Assembly: GCA_028023455.1 (NCBI GenBank)
Contig: JAQFVV010006200.1
Coordinates: 3,481,738 to 3,545,737 of the forward strand
Reading direction: 5' to 3'
Length of the DNA stretch: 64,000 nucleotides
Source: Epiperipatus broadwayi
Taxonomy: Eukaryota > Onychophora > Udeonychophora > Euonychophora > Peripatidae
Below, in pieces: positions 24,851 to 38,000 of the stretch. The translations under genes were made by a program, and so were the position numbers. The notes under the pieces are model-generated. The model did not search any database. It saw nothing but the letters and a program-made list of their open reading frames with translations, and had not been told where the DNA came from. The stretch's first letter is position 1; the number at the start of each line of letters is the position of its first letter.

Positions 24851-25555
24851 TTTTTTAAACAAGTTTGGGATTTACCATCCTATCTTAATTGCTAAATGGA
24901 TATCTAACTATTCTTATTTGGAGGGTAAAACAAAGATGGAAGACTGCTCTAAATATCACTACGTAGCAATTGTCAAGTTTTATTAATACTATCTTCTTCT
25001 TGACTTTTTTCTATTTCAAGAGCTGTTAGAGATGTCTTTGCTTTGCTATGGCTATTTCAAGATTGCATATTATAATAACATTTATATTCATCATTAAAAA
25101 ACAATTTAAAAATGTAAACTTTTTGTTTTAAGCTACAGCAAATGATATTCATTTAATCAATAGGATCACCAATTTTTATTAGCAAGCAAAGTACTTTAAG
25201 ATGATGTAATGGAGGGACTTTTTTACTTAATCATAATATTTGTTGCATTTAAAATATAGTTTTTAATATTAATGCTAAGGATATGCACCATTCTCTAGCT
25301 ATTTAGCATTTAGGAAGAAATGTTTATGAAAGTATAAAATATTAATCAAAACTGAGCTTAACATGTGAAAAGATTGAGTAATAGTTGCTTTTCAAATTTT
25401 ATAGTTTGATTGGAATAGCGTTTATTTAGTAATTTATGAGATCTGTAAATGTTCCCTTGCATAGAATCTTTTTTAAATATGTTTAAGAGAACTGTTTGTA
25501 CATTAAGTATGTTATATGTTTTAGAAACGATTCTCTTCATTCTGTTTCAGAGCCA

Positions 25556-25775
25556 TTTATTAGCAGCGTGAAATATTAGTGGATCTAAATGGTAGAGCTA
25601 TTATATCTACATCCGCAGACTAGTTTATGATTTATGGCCTTTATTAATAAGGAGGTTTTGAACTTGGTGTCAGTTATTTAAACTCACAATAGATGATTCT
25701 GAAATAGGGTGAAGTTAACTGCTTCTGAAAATATGTTAAATGTAAACGGAGTAAATCATGTGATATTTTGTTAAT
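25556..25775. repeat. Decayed foldback-ribozyme remnant just upstream of TSC2 coding exon 1
   Basis: GCAGACTAGTTTATGA and TGGCCTTTATTAATAAGG correspond to the antisense ribozyme arm of family A, and AAATCATGTGATATTTT near 25756 to the shared tail. The core is mutated. Confidence 0.5.
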
Positions 25776-25884
25776 GTAATATATATTTCAGCAAAATTAT
25801 TTAATATTGAACAAAAAAAAAAAAGATTAATTGCAAAGACTTTATTACACCAGTTTTTAAATTTGATTTTTAGCACTCTTAATA

Positions 25885-26028
25885 ATGTCTAAGAACATAA
25901 AAGGCAAAGATTCAATTCCAGAAAAGTTAAAACAGTTTTTTCGGCGAAAGACTGAAACTTCAGCAACCATTGCTGGAGCAGTTAGGAAAAAGCGAGCGGA
26001 ATATCTCATCACTCCTGAGTTATTGAAA
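25885..26028 (+). CDS. TSC2: TSC2 coding exon 1
   Basis: 48 codons, phase 0 at the end, starting MSKNIKGKDSIPEKLKQFF and ending TPELLK. The donor is gtaaga. An in-frame TGA at 25864-25866 lies upstream of the ATG, and a possible acceptor (tttttag) ends at 25872, leaving a 12-base leader. The basic, low-conservation N-terminus and the conserved end (LITPELL, human counterpart ITAEIL) fit tuberin. Confidence 0.93.
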
Positions 26029-29000
26029 GTAAGATTTTTGAAGATTGTAATCATTAATGTATTTTTATTAATTACAAACTTTTTTCCATTTTTTTTTTTT
26101 TTTTACAGGAAATTGGTGTTGATTCACCATTAAGTCAGCGAGTGAAGACATTAAAAGATTTATGTGAAGTTGTCTCCACCAAATTACTGGAAGATGTAAG
26201 TAATTTATTATGGTGCTCTTAATGAGTTTTTTTATAGGATTAATTTATTTTGTGAGATTTAAATTAGTATTAAGAGTTCTGTTATTGACAATACATAATC
26301 TTTTGTTTTCTATAATGGCCTAGAATATTAAGATATTCTGTTATTATGGGATATATTAAACAAAATATTACTTGATTTTCTTAGCTTTTTTCTACAGCTG
26401 CATTAGAAGCAGGAATTCATTTTGATTATTCTATTCCAAAGAGTTGGATATGTAAATATGATTATAATGGTTTTCATTGATGAAGGCTAATATTAGCCTG
26501 TGATTTGACTATCATCTAGTATTGATTAATTTCTCAAGATTATTATACATGGCTCTGGAATAAAGTATAAAATATCTTATTATTCTATTATGCTAATTAA
26601 CATTGCCAATATTTCTTCATTGCCTCTATTCAGTAATAGGAACTCTACTGTGTACTTTTATATATTTTTTTCTTTTTAAACAAACGTTTTCAATTTAAGA
26701 AACTGTCTAGTAGTTGGGCTATTGCTGATTACCTTTTGTAATTATGGTAGTATAGGACTTTTATATATTCAAACTAAGATTCTCTTTTCTTTCTGCAATA
26801 TTTCTTACCATATTTCTTTTCAATGTCAAATCAAGCATATAGAAATCAGTTTCTATGTAAATTATTTTAAGGTGTTTTTAGTATCATATGTAAAAATGCT
26901 AGTTATTATAATCATATTCATATCTGTTTTCTCTTAGTAGTTTTAATGCTTATAAAATAAGCATTACTGAGTTAATTTCAGATATTTTTTTTGTTGTTCA
27001 ATGGTAGAAAAAGCAATAATAAAATTAATTCATAAAAGATTAAATATTTGATAATGATTGATGTGCATTCTATTAAAATGCTCATAAATAGTGAATGTTT
27101 TGTTACTGTGGAAAGTCATATGATATGTAAACACCAGAAATGCTAGATTTAATTTTGATCCAGAGACCTACCACTCTATTGTTATGCTAAAACACATAGA
27201 TAAAACTAATTAATTAGAAACTGGCAACAGAAATTTCATTTTTACATTGATAACTAATGTGTTTATTTACATGATATAGAAATTGCAGATTAAATATGAA
27301 CTGGAGTTATAACCCTAGTTTTGATATAAAAATCAATGTATTGACTGTTATATTATTCAAAAAATTATTTATTGTTGCTGGAAATGTTTTGAAATGAAAT
27401 TGTATGATTTAAACTGCTTTGAATTTACATTCAGATTTAAGCAGAAATGCAATAAAGCAATGAAGGTAATTGCTTGTATAACCATAAATTATTAGAATAA
27501 TGAAATATCTTAAATGTAAAATGCAGTGGGCAAAAATAATTACAAATTTGACTGATTTTATTACAAAATGTACAACAGATTTTATGAAATTAGGATATCT
27601 TCTTTCTCAATAAAGGCAGATAATAATAGAGGTTTAAAATGTGTGATAGATCTCTTGGAATTGATATGTATTTGTAATCATTGAGCATATTTTATTACTG
27701 ACGGCTGTATCATTAATGGTAATTGGACCAGGAATAGATAAATATTGATTGATGGTTTTTTGATTATAAATTTTAATGGCATCTTTGCAAAAACTTATTT
27801 TCTTTTCAGTTCCACTGATCTTATTCTCATTTGGCAAGTTATTAATTTTATTTTATTTTAAAGGCTTTGAGAACAAGTTATTTGTACTAATGACTTTTGT
27901 GATATATATATACTAGTCAACTGGTTCTGTCATATGTAAGGACATTTTGAAATATCTGAATATATTATTGGCCTTGGCATCTTTTTGTCTCATTGTTCTT
28001 TTGTTATGAATTATGTATATTACTGATAGATCTTTAGACAAAAACTTTTCTCCTCCATTTTTTGTGGAGAGTTGAAGTTTTATAGAGAAAATTATAAAGA
28101 GCAGATTCTGGCCTATCATAATTCTGGTTAATGACCATGCAGAGATCTGGTTAAATATTTTATTAGAAATCAAAATAAATGTCTAAATAGTATTTAGCTT
28201 TATTACAGAAGTTTTTAATCTAATTTTGTGAGAGAAAGGAGTTTTTTTTCAATAATATTATTTATGCCATGAAATGTGATTTTCTTTATCAAATTCAAAA
28301 ATGACTGAGAAAATTGGCCCAAAGAAACATTTTAGCTAAAATAAAACAAAACATTTTTTTCTGTCTCTCTCTCTTTTTTTTAATGTTTTTTTTATTTATA
28401 AAAATGACTTAGAAATCTTTTGCTTATTAACAGATTATCTATTAAGCCAACCATCTAAGGCTTTATTCAAATAAATGAGGCATTGTAATTCTCTGGAGTT
28501 AATAGAAGAATTAAATTCTTATATATGAAAAAAAGGTTTACCAGATTGGTAGAGCTATGCATAGCATATCCTTCACAGATTTTTAATAATTGTTAATTTG
28601 GAGGTAGTTCTTGTCTAGCTGATGGTGGAGAAGTATATTAAATAACAATAATAAAATTTTTTTTATAGATAGACAACTTCCGTCTTTCTTCATTCTTTTT
28701 TATTTTATAAATAATTTCTTATAAATAAAGGACAATAAAAGACAAATAACCCCCAAGATGTATTTTGTGCTGAACAAGCACTCATCAGTTGGGCCAGGTC
28801 ATCATCTCTCAAGAATTATAAATGAAATATGTTATTGCATAAATTGAGAATTAAAAATTTAAAGAGCTGACTATTTTTAAAGCTTTTTAAGTTATATATT
28901 ATTTAATAAAAATAATCTTTTAATGTCCAAATGAATTAATAATTTCTTTTAAAAATGTAATACCATAAATTACAGCTATCATTAATATGCCATATAATAG

Positions 29001-32000
29001 ATATTGCTTAATATCACTAATTTTTCTTACTTTAATATAAAATATTGTACACAGATTAATGATTTGTTGTAGTTTGATAACTGGTACTATTTTTTTTCAT
29101 AGACATGTGAAATTTTAACAGTATTCCTTAAATATTAAAATACTAAATAAAAATGATTAAACAGTGATGGCCCTTTATGCTCTTTTCCCTATATGAAAAC
29201 ATTATAGTTTTTATAGGTGCCAGTGATCTGGAAAGTAATTGGAATCTGTTTGCATTCAAACTTGTATTAATTGATTTAATATTTAAATAGTTGCCACTAA
29301 ATAAGAAGGTTATCATTATCACTTGCAAATAAATTTAAACTTTTGTGATATTTTGTTTTTGTACAAAAATATGTGAATAGGATTTCTAAAAATCAGAGTA
29401 TTATTTATTTCTTAGATGATTAGAATGATTTAGCTACTATTAACTAGACTGTAAAGGTTGCATTTTAATTTGGGCTTAGCAATAGAATATTCTTATACAG
29501 ACTATAAAAACAAAAAAACATGATTGTAGATACGTTTTTTTTTATCATTTTGGAGTAAGTATTATATTTATTCTTATATTGAGCTAGTTTATTTTTACTT
29601 TCACCATTTGTTCTGGACCTCAAGTAATATTCAAGCATCAATGTTTCAGAATGAAAACAACCATTGTGTTATTGGGAAGTTTGAAAATTTCTCCTACAAC
29701 AAAGTGGATAAAAACTAGTGTCTATCTTGCAAGAGAATGGTTTATTGTAAATTTTTTTTTTTTACATTTAGTTTTGGGGTTCATCCCTCTTATATGAAGC
29801 TAAACTGTTCAGGACAGAATATGGAGGATACAGAATTCTATATTTAGCAGTATAAAATTGTAAAGTCAAGTCAAATTATTTTTTGGAATAATTTTATAAT
29901 TAATGACTATTTTATCCAATTTTTGTAGAAATCTTTTTTATTAACACACTTGATTGAACTGCTTTAGTATCTTTTGCTTTATGTCTGTTAAAAAATTGAA
30001 TAATACTCATAAAGGAATATCTTAATATCATATGTAGTTATTGTTAGTTCATTACCACAGACAATTAATAGTTTACAAACTTTGCATTTTTATAATAATT
30101 CAGTAACTCCTGTTTGATCTGTATTTTTTGACCTAGATCAGATTTTATTTGAAATCTTAGTCCAATGTTCATTTAATCTAATGTTCTTGTTGATCATGAT
30201 GTTATTTTTACATATGTGATGAAACTATAATTATTCGTTTTTTACTTTTTGTAATTTAAGTTTACAAATAATTATTTTACTTTCATTCAGTTTTTAGGCA
30301 TTTTATTTTTTATTAAAAATGTGGATAATAAATTGTGGATATTCCTTATATCATTGTTCTAGTCAAATAATAATAGTATAATGCAATGTTAAGTATTGGA
30401 ATTAAGCTTATGGTGTATGGATCTCAGCTCCAATTCTGTGACTTCCAGTTCTCAAACTTCTTGTGAACTTCATAAATCACTTTATTATTATTTGTATTAT
30501 TATACCTTTGATTTCCATCATTACCTCAATGAAAGACAATCTTGAATTGGTTAGCTATAGATTCCTGTATTATTTCATTGATATAGCTTTTTTTATCAGC
30601 ACTTTTTATTAATTTTGTTCTCTAGTCTAGTTGAAATGCAAGAAGAAGAGAAATAAAAAGCATTGGCAAAAGAGTGTAAAATTGATTGTACACAAACACT
30701 TAATGCAAAATATAAAAAGAAAACTAGATTAAGGATATATATTATATTGGTATTTAAAGAAAATTATGGTAAAATTATTGCAAGAATACTATTTTTCTGA
30801 TTAATACTTAGAATTGATACTTGAAGAGGAAATTCAATTTTTTTAAAAATTTTACAATTTTCCAAAGGGTTTTTATCAGTGTTCTTAAAATGATGTGGTA
30901 AATAATAGTTTTTTCATATTTTTAAAAAAAGTTGGTAATATAATAAATAGTGAAAGCATTTTAACATTTTTATAGATTGTTTATAGTCTAAGGAAGGGAG
31001 TCAATGGAGATTTTGTGATTGATTATCTATTAAATCATTCATTTAAAACTGAAACTGATATCATGCCATTAATTTATTGACCTTGGAAATGAGGTTTCAA
31101 TTCATTAGTTAACATTAAGTGATTACTTTGTTAAATCATATTTTTGTTTTAATATTTTTTCTTTTTTTTACTTTAAATGATTTTATTAATTAATAAATAA
31201 TTATTTGAAATTATTAAAACAAGATCATTATGTTGTCATAATAAAATAGTTTTCTTCTTTATATAATTAATATGAAAATGTTTCAGCATGCTGTTGAAGC
31301 ACTCTGGAAGGCAATGGGAGATCTTGTCCAACCATCTATGTCTCTTGATACTAGGCATGCAGCATTAAATTTTATAAAACATCTCATTGGTGGACAGGTA
31401 ATAATATTTTGGAATTTCATATTTTTAAATCTTAATTTCAGAAATAATTTTTATTTTGCCAAAATAAATTTTAAATTTATTCAAAATTTATTATTGAAAT
31501 ATATTTTTATTACTATCATGTGACTTTTTTTTTTGAGAAAGATAATATTATACCCATTTTTTAAAAACGAATTTCCTGTGTACCATTGAATAATTTTAAT
31601 GACATTAGCATAACTAATGTTATTAATTATATCATACAATCAATATCACATTAATTCCATATACAACTTTATACTTTAAACATATCTTAAATCTAATATT
31701 AAAAGCTAACTATGAAAAAGAAATACCATTAACAGATATTCTTAAAATAATTGAGATAACTAAGGCCTTTCTCAAAAATTCAAGGATTTTTTTTAGATAG
31801 TCAGCTCATAATTAACCCATTTAGTTATGTAGGTAAATAAGTGTATCTAAATTTAGATAAAGGGTAAGCCAAAGAAAGACCATAAAAAATTCTATCAGTC
31901 ATCAGTTTACTAACTTGATAAGTGATGTTTTTCTAATTGTTATATATTTTTACAAGGATATTGGAGAGAGTCTTTTCTATTTTATCCATACATAAGCTAT

Positions 32001-35000
32001 GTGTAAAGCATGAACTAAGTAAATAAAAGATTAATGGCAACAAAATATGTATGTAGATTAAATTTTTTGGCTGAAGCATCAGGTGTGAGACTTAAACGAA
32101 CTCTAACAGAATATTATTATTTAATAGGTGCTAAAAAGATATTATTAAATAGCTGTAAAATTTATGCCTGACAGGATAAAGATTCTGAGAAAATATATAA
32201 TTTTATTAAATGGCAGTTCAACATGGTGCTTGACTAAGTCAGTTCTAAAAAAGATATTACATTCTATTAAATTGGAATTATTTCTTTTATAAATATTACC
32301 AAAATCATCACTTTTTTTTATTTTGGTGTAATATCCTATAAATACAATTTATCCAAACCACTTCGAACACTTTTTAGGTGTATGTACAAATAAAGAGTTT
32401 TGATAAAAAGTGTTTGAAATAGTTTGGATAAATTGTATTTATTTCTTTTATAGCCTTTGTATACTTATTAATATTGTATATGTTTTTGATTTTATTCAAA
32501 TATATATATACAGTAATTAAAAGTTTCATTTTCTAATTAACTCTTGAAAAAGCTAACAAACAAAAAAGTTAGATATAATTTAATAACTATATACTAAGAT
32601 AAATTAGAAAAAAAATCTAGAAAATTATACATATATATTTAAAAAAAAATAAAAATATTTTTACAAAGTGCACGAAATATTAATAAAAACAAAAAATAAT
32701 TTTATAAATAAGTAAATTGATTGCCATAAATAAATATTTTAAAAACCATTCCAAATTGAAGTTGAGAAAATTGAAAAATTATAAGACAAATTCTTCAAAA
32801 TGATGAAGAAAATTCGTAAACAAAATTAAACTTTCTTTGAATATTGAAAGACTTTTGCTACATAGTTAACAAAGAATAGACAACTAATTAAATTTGCACT
32901 ATAATAATTAGAGAAAATGAATATAAAAATAAATTCTGCTTACTAAAAATATTATTTATTTATTTTAATAAAAGAAATAAAATAATTTGAGCATCAAATA
33001 ATATATAAAAATAACCAATTGGGTTTAGTGCCTGAAGGAATTTGACATCTGCACTTACACGGAAATTGCATCACATTACATTTATACAATTTTTACAATT
33101 GATACATCAGTAAATCATCTCACCCATCTGAATTAATTTGAGATTTTTACCTTCCAACTAATACTAGGTAAAGTACTCGTTTACTAAAAATATATTGTTA
33201 GCTAGCTGATTTGAGTCAATTATTTGAAAAAAAATTCTTAAACTTGCTTGTGACCCTGATTCAAATTTTGGCAGGTAGATGCACTAAACACTATTCTACA
33301 AGATTATTTAAATTACATATATTTATAATTGAATCCAATTTCTTCCCTAGATTAATAAAAAATTATGATTTATATGTAAAAGAAACATAAAACTAATATA
33401 ATAAATTATCAACTACCATATCATTGCTTTAGTAAACTAAAATATGCAAAACAATTTTTGTAAAAAAAGCAAAACAAATACTACTAATAATTAAAACTAT
33501 TTTAATTAATTAATTTAAATATGTCAAAATTATTATCCAGATGCTTATTTTTGTTACAAATCTTATAAAAATATTTATATTCACTCTAGATTCATCTATT
33601 GTAAGATTGAATAATCAATGGACACCAGATGATATAGTGTTATAAAATTACTATCTTTAGTCCAACTGATTTAAGAGATCATATGAAATCGTTAGTATAA
33701 ATCTTTTATTTTATGAATCAAAGTTTTCTACATTTCAATCGTATGTTACGGTCATTTCAAAGTTTATTTTCAATGTTTTTTCCAAATACAAAAAAATTGT
33801 ATTGGAATACAAAATGAGGAATACAAGAAAAAATGTTTTATATAGATTATTGATAAGATTAAAACATGTGCTTAAAGAATAGGCAAGCTAATATTATTAA
33901 GTAAAAGAAAGTGAAAGTAACAGTATAAAGCTAAATTGAATGTAAAAAAAAAATAAATTTGAAAGTATAAATTTATAAGATTAAATGTGATTAATTTTTT
34001 TTAATGTTATTGTTATTGACTTAATTAAGGGGAATATATTACAAATATATATGAACTTGAAAATGTGTAGAGAATTAGTATATATTTATAATTTTATAAA
34101 TCTCTCTCTATATATATTTATAGGAATCATTAGAAATAAACTTTAAAAATGACTATAATATGCAAGATTAAAATATAGATGGAATTATAGGATGATATAT
34201 ACAGATATAAAGAAATTCGATTTATATAATAAATAACATTTATAAAGAAAATAAGTATGTGGATGATAAATATATATATATTGGAATTAATGGGCCAATT
34301 TTGAAAGAAAAAAAGGAGTTAATTATTTATTTATTTGTAAATTAATTAAAATTGTATTAAAAAAGCTTGGCATGTTTTATAAGCAAACAAATTTAATGAT
34401 TTGATATTTTAAGAGTAAACTTTTTTTACTATGAATCTGATAAGAGCTTTTAAATGAACAGTTTTTAAAGAAAATGTTGCTCCCATACAAAAGAAATATA
34501 GAATTTGAAAAACCAGAAAAACAGACTTATAATTATTTATAAAAAATTTTCTTGGACAAAAATTTATAATTTAAATAAAGGACTGGTTTCAAGAAAATTG
34601 TTTGGTATCCTTATATAAATAATTCATGGTATTGGGGTAATAGGTTGATCTAAGTTGAATTGATTTTAATTTCCAATATTTTCATTACAATTATAGCATT
34701 CACCTTCTCTTCTTTAGCTTCAAAATGTAGGCTGTGAAGGCACTCAGATTTTATTCAGTCTAACTTTAGAAAACTGAATTTGCATTTTTTTGGCTTTTCC
34801 AATTTTACAATTGATAACTATTTGTTTTTCTTTTTTAATTCAACAGAAAATAACGAATAATTATTGTATTTAAGTTCTTTCAATTCAAATTAGCAACATT
34901 TTAACATTAAAAAAAAAATTACTGATTTTAGATTAAATTTCACATTAATAGTTTTTTAAATTTCAGTACATCATTGATAATATTTTTATCTTTCCTAAAG

Positions 35001-38000
35001 AAATTCCTAGACGTTTTCATTATCCATCTGATACATTGTTTCAACGATGGATAACAATGTAGATGAAACTCTTTCACACCATTCTTCTCTCCACTTTGTC
35101 TCTTCTATTCTATAATGTTACTTATTCATGATAGTCTATTTCAACCATGACATTCTTTTCCAATGTATCTCTGCCACTCATCACATGTTCAAAATAGTAT
35201 GAATTTTTAAAATCAATCCTCTCTTTTCTTTTACCTTTTGTCTCAACTTCAATTTGCAACAGTTCATTTAATATTTTTTTTCATTTAATATGTTACCTAA
35301 ATAATTACATTTCTTTATATTTTTAAGACAACTCCCTCATTTTCCATCTTTCTGTTTTACATTGTCAATTAATTACTAATATTCAATGAAATATAATATA
35401 AATCTTTATTATATAATAATAACAACTTGTAAATACATCACAGAAAAATTATATATATAAAAGCCTTTTTCGGTAATTCTCAATTTTTTTTACCCTTCTC
35501 AATATGAAACCTCATACTAATACTAACACGTATATTACATATATAGCGACATCTACTGACATTTTCTATAATTCATTATTTTTGTCATTTTATTTATTTC
35601 CCCTTATATTACTTTCCATTCTTTATTCATTACCCAATCATTCATTAAATCAATTGACTTTTTGTAAATGTTCATACATGTATTTATATTATATTTTATA
35701 TAATTTGTTTCATATATTTTCCTTCTATTCATTTCCTTTATATAATTTAATGGTCTTATGTTTTTAATACAATCTATTTTATGTCCAAATTTTAAATAAT
35801 GAACATATAATGCTGATCTATCATCCCTCCTTTCAATAGCACTATTATGTTCTTTTGCCCTTTGCTCTAATTGTTTTGATGTTTGTCCATAGTAAACCAT
35901 TTTACATATCCCACAAGTAATTTTATATACTGTTCCCTTTATATATTTCATATCATCTTTAATTTTATAATTTCCTATTAATATATCTAAATTTTTACTA
36001 TTAGACCATCCTATTTTTATATTTTTATTCATATAATTTTTATTTTTAGTTAATATATCATAAATTTTAGGTGTATATGCAATTTTAATCCATTTTATAT
36101 TATTTAATATTTTATTCCCTCTAATATTATTTTTATTATCATATAATATATTCCTAATATTTCTAGGATTATATCCATAGCTAGAATATAATTTAATAAA
36201 TTGTTCTTTTTGTACTTCAGCGGTTTTTTTATCTGTGTTATACCTATCATTTTTAATTTTAAAATTCTTAATTACTGCCATCTTTTGTGTCCATGCTTGT
36301 TGTGAATCCTTATAAATTATTTTTCTTATTTTATCTTCTTTAATAAAATGATTTAATACAATCATGTTATTGTTTATCTTTATTTCTATATCTAAATATT
36401 TTATTTTATTATCTATTTCTTTTATTGTAAACTTTATATTATTTTTATTATTATTAAATTTATTATATATATTTTTTATAACTCTTTTATTCCCTATTAC
36501 TAAGATATCATCTACATATCGAAAATACTCTTTTATTTCTTTATTTATTATTCTATTCTTGACAATATGTAATTCCATTTCATTTATAAATATTGAAGCC
36601 ATTAATCCACTTATTGCACATCCCATAACCCATCCCTTATTTATATTCCAATATTCATCTTTATATTTAAAATATAAGCTATTATTTATTAAATTTAACC
36701 CCTATTCCATAATGTCAATTATTTCCATATCCTGTATATACATTTTTAATTTTTGTATAACTATTTTAATACTTTCATCCCTAGGTATACTTGGATGCAT
36801 TTTCTCTATATCCATTACAAAAATACTTTGATTTCTATTCATTTTTATTATATTTAACCTATCTATAATTTCATCAGTATTTTTAATACAAAATTCCCCA
36901 TACCCCATAATATTTGCTATCCATTTATTTATATATCTACAAAATTTCTGTAAAATGAAATTTGAAAAGTTAAATAATAATCTTAATGGATTATCCTCTT
37001 TTTGTGTTTTTACTTTAGTAAATATATATGGATTTTCATACATTGATGGATACAAAAATCCATACTTATTTTTATCAATAATTCCTTTCCCTTCCATTTC
37101 ATGTAATATCTCTATATATTTACTTTTTATATTATTAGTAGGATCTTTAAATAATTTTATATATCCTTCCTTTTTTTATCTCATTTTCTATCTTATCTAT
37201 ATAATCTTTAGAATACATTATAACAAATCTACTACCTTTATCTTCTTTACATAACACTATATTCTCTTTTCTACATATATTTCTTATTTCTTTAGTAGTT
37301 CTTTTATATTTATATTCCCTTTGTGAACATTTAATATTTCCTAATTGTTTGTTCAATAAATAGTTCATTTTCCTTTTATCTACTGTAGAAATATTTGCTA
37401 ATTCTATGTCCGTAGTTATCTTCTTTTTAATGTCTTTATCCACAAATGGTATAAAATAAGGAGACTTACTTAATAGTTGATTTTGCTCCGTTGAGAATTT
37501 ATATTTTGTTAGATTTATAAAATTATCTTTTATTCTGTTATTGTAATTAATATATCCTTTACATTCTGTCACTTCTTTATCTTTATTCCAATATTTCGTC
37601 CACATCCATATCCATTTTCTATTATATTTTTTATATATTTTATGAATCCATTTTTCCCTATATCCATTTAAATAGACTATTAATTTATCCCATGCATTTA
37701 TTTTTATTAATGAGTCTTTTATAACAACTTTTAAGTTCTTAAATTTATTAATCTTGTTATATAAAATATTGTATTTTTCATCAATAAAAGTTTTAAGAAT
37801 ATAATTTTCTACATTCCTTTTTAATTTCCAATTATTTGATAACTTTTTATTATTCTTTACGTAAAATTTACAAGACCTAGGAACGACATTATAATGTTTA
37901 CAACTATTTAAATACGTTAATTGTCCTTTAATATTCTTGATATATAAACACATTCTAGTAAGTTCTTTTACTTTACCCATTACATTTAAATCCAGTTTAG

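Larger units (their letters stand above)
20667..25555. other. No host gene seen upstream of TSC2
   Basis: Contains the family A copy at 21747-22448, the LINE end at 23250-23458 and the SINE-like head near 24.8 kb. A non-coding first exon of TSC2 could lie here but cannot be recognised from sequence alone. Confidence 0.5.

Noticed and set aside
26722-26937. 71-residue + strand frame in intron 2
   Set aside because: Composed mostly of I, F, Y and L as expected by chance in AT-rich DNA; not conserved with tuberin and lies inside a spliced intron.
35383-35520. Hammerhead in the PLE-1 non-coding end
   Set aside because: TTGAGAATTACCGAAA on the minus strand is vaguely similar, but no CUGANGA box, stem II or cleavage triplet can be drawn.
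36364-37254. + strand frames of 155 and 99 residues
   Set aside because: They are antisense shadows of the PLE-1 ORF, rich in I, F and S because of the opposite-strand composition.
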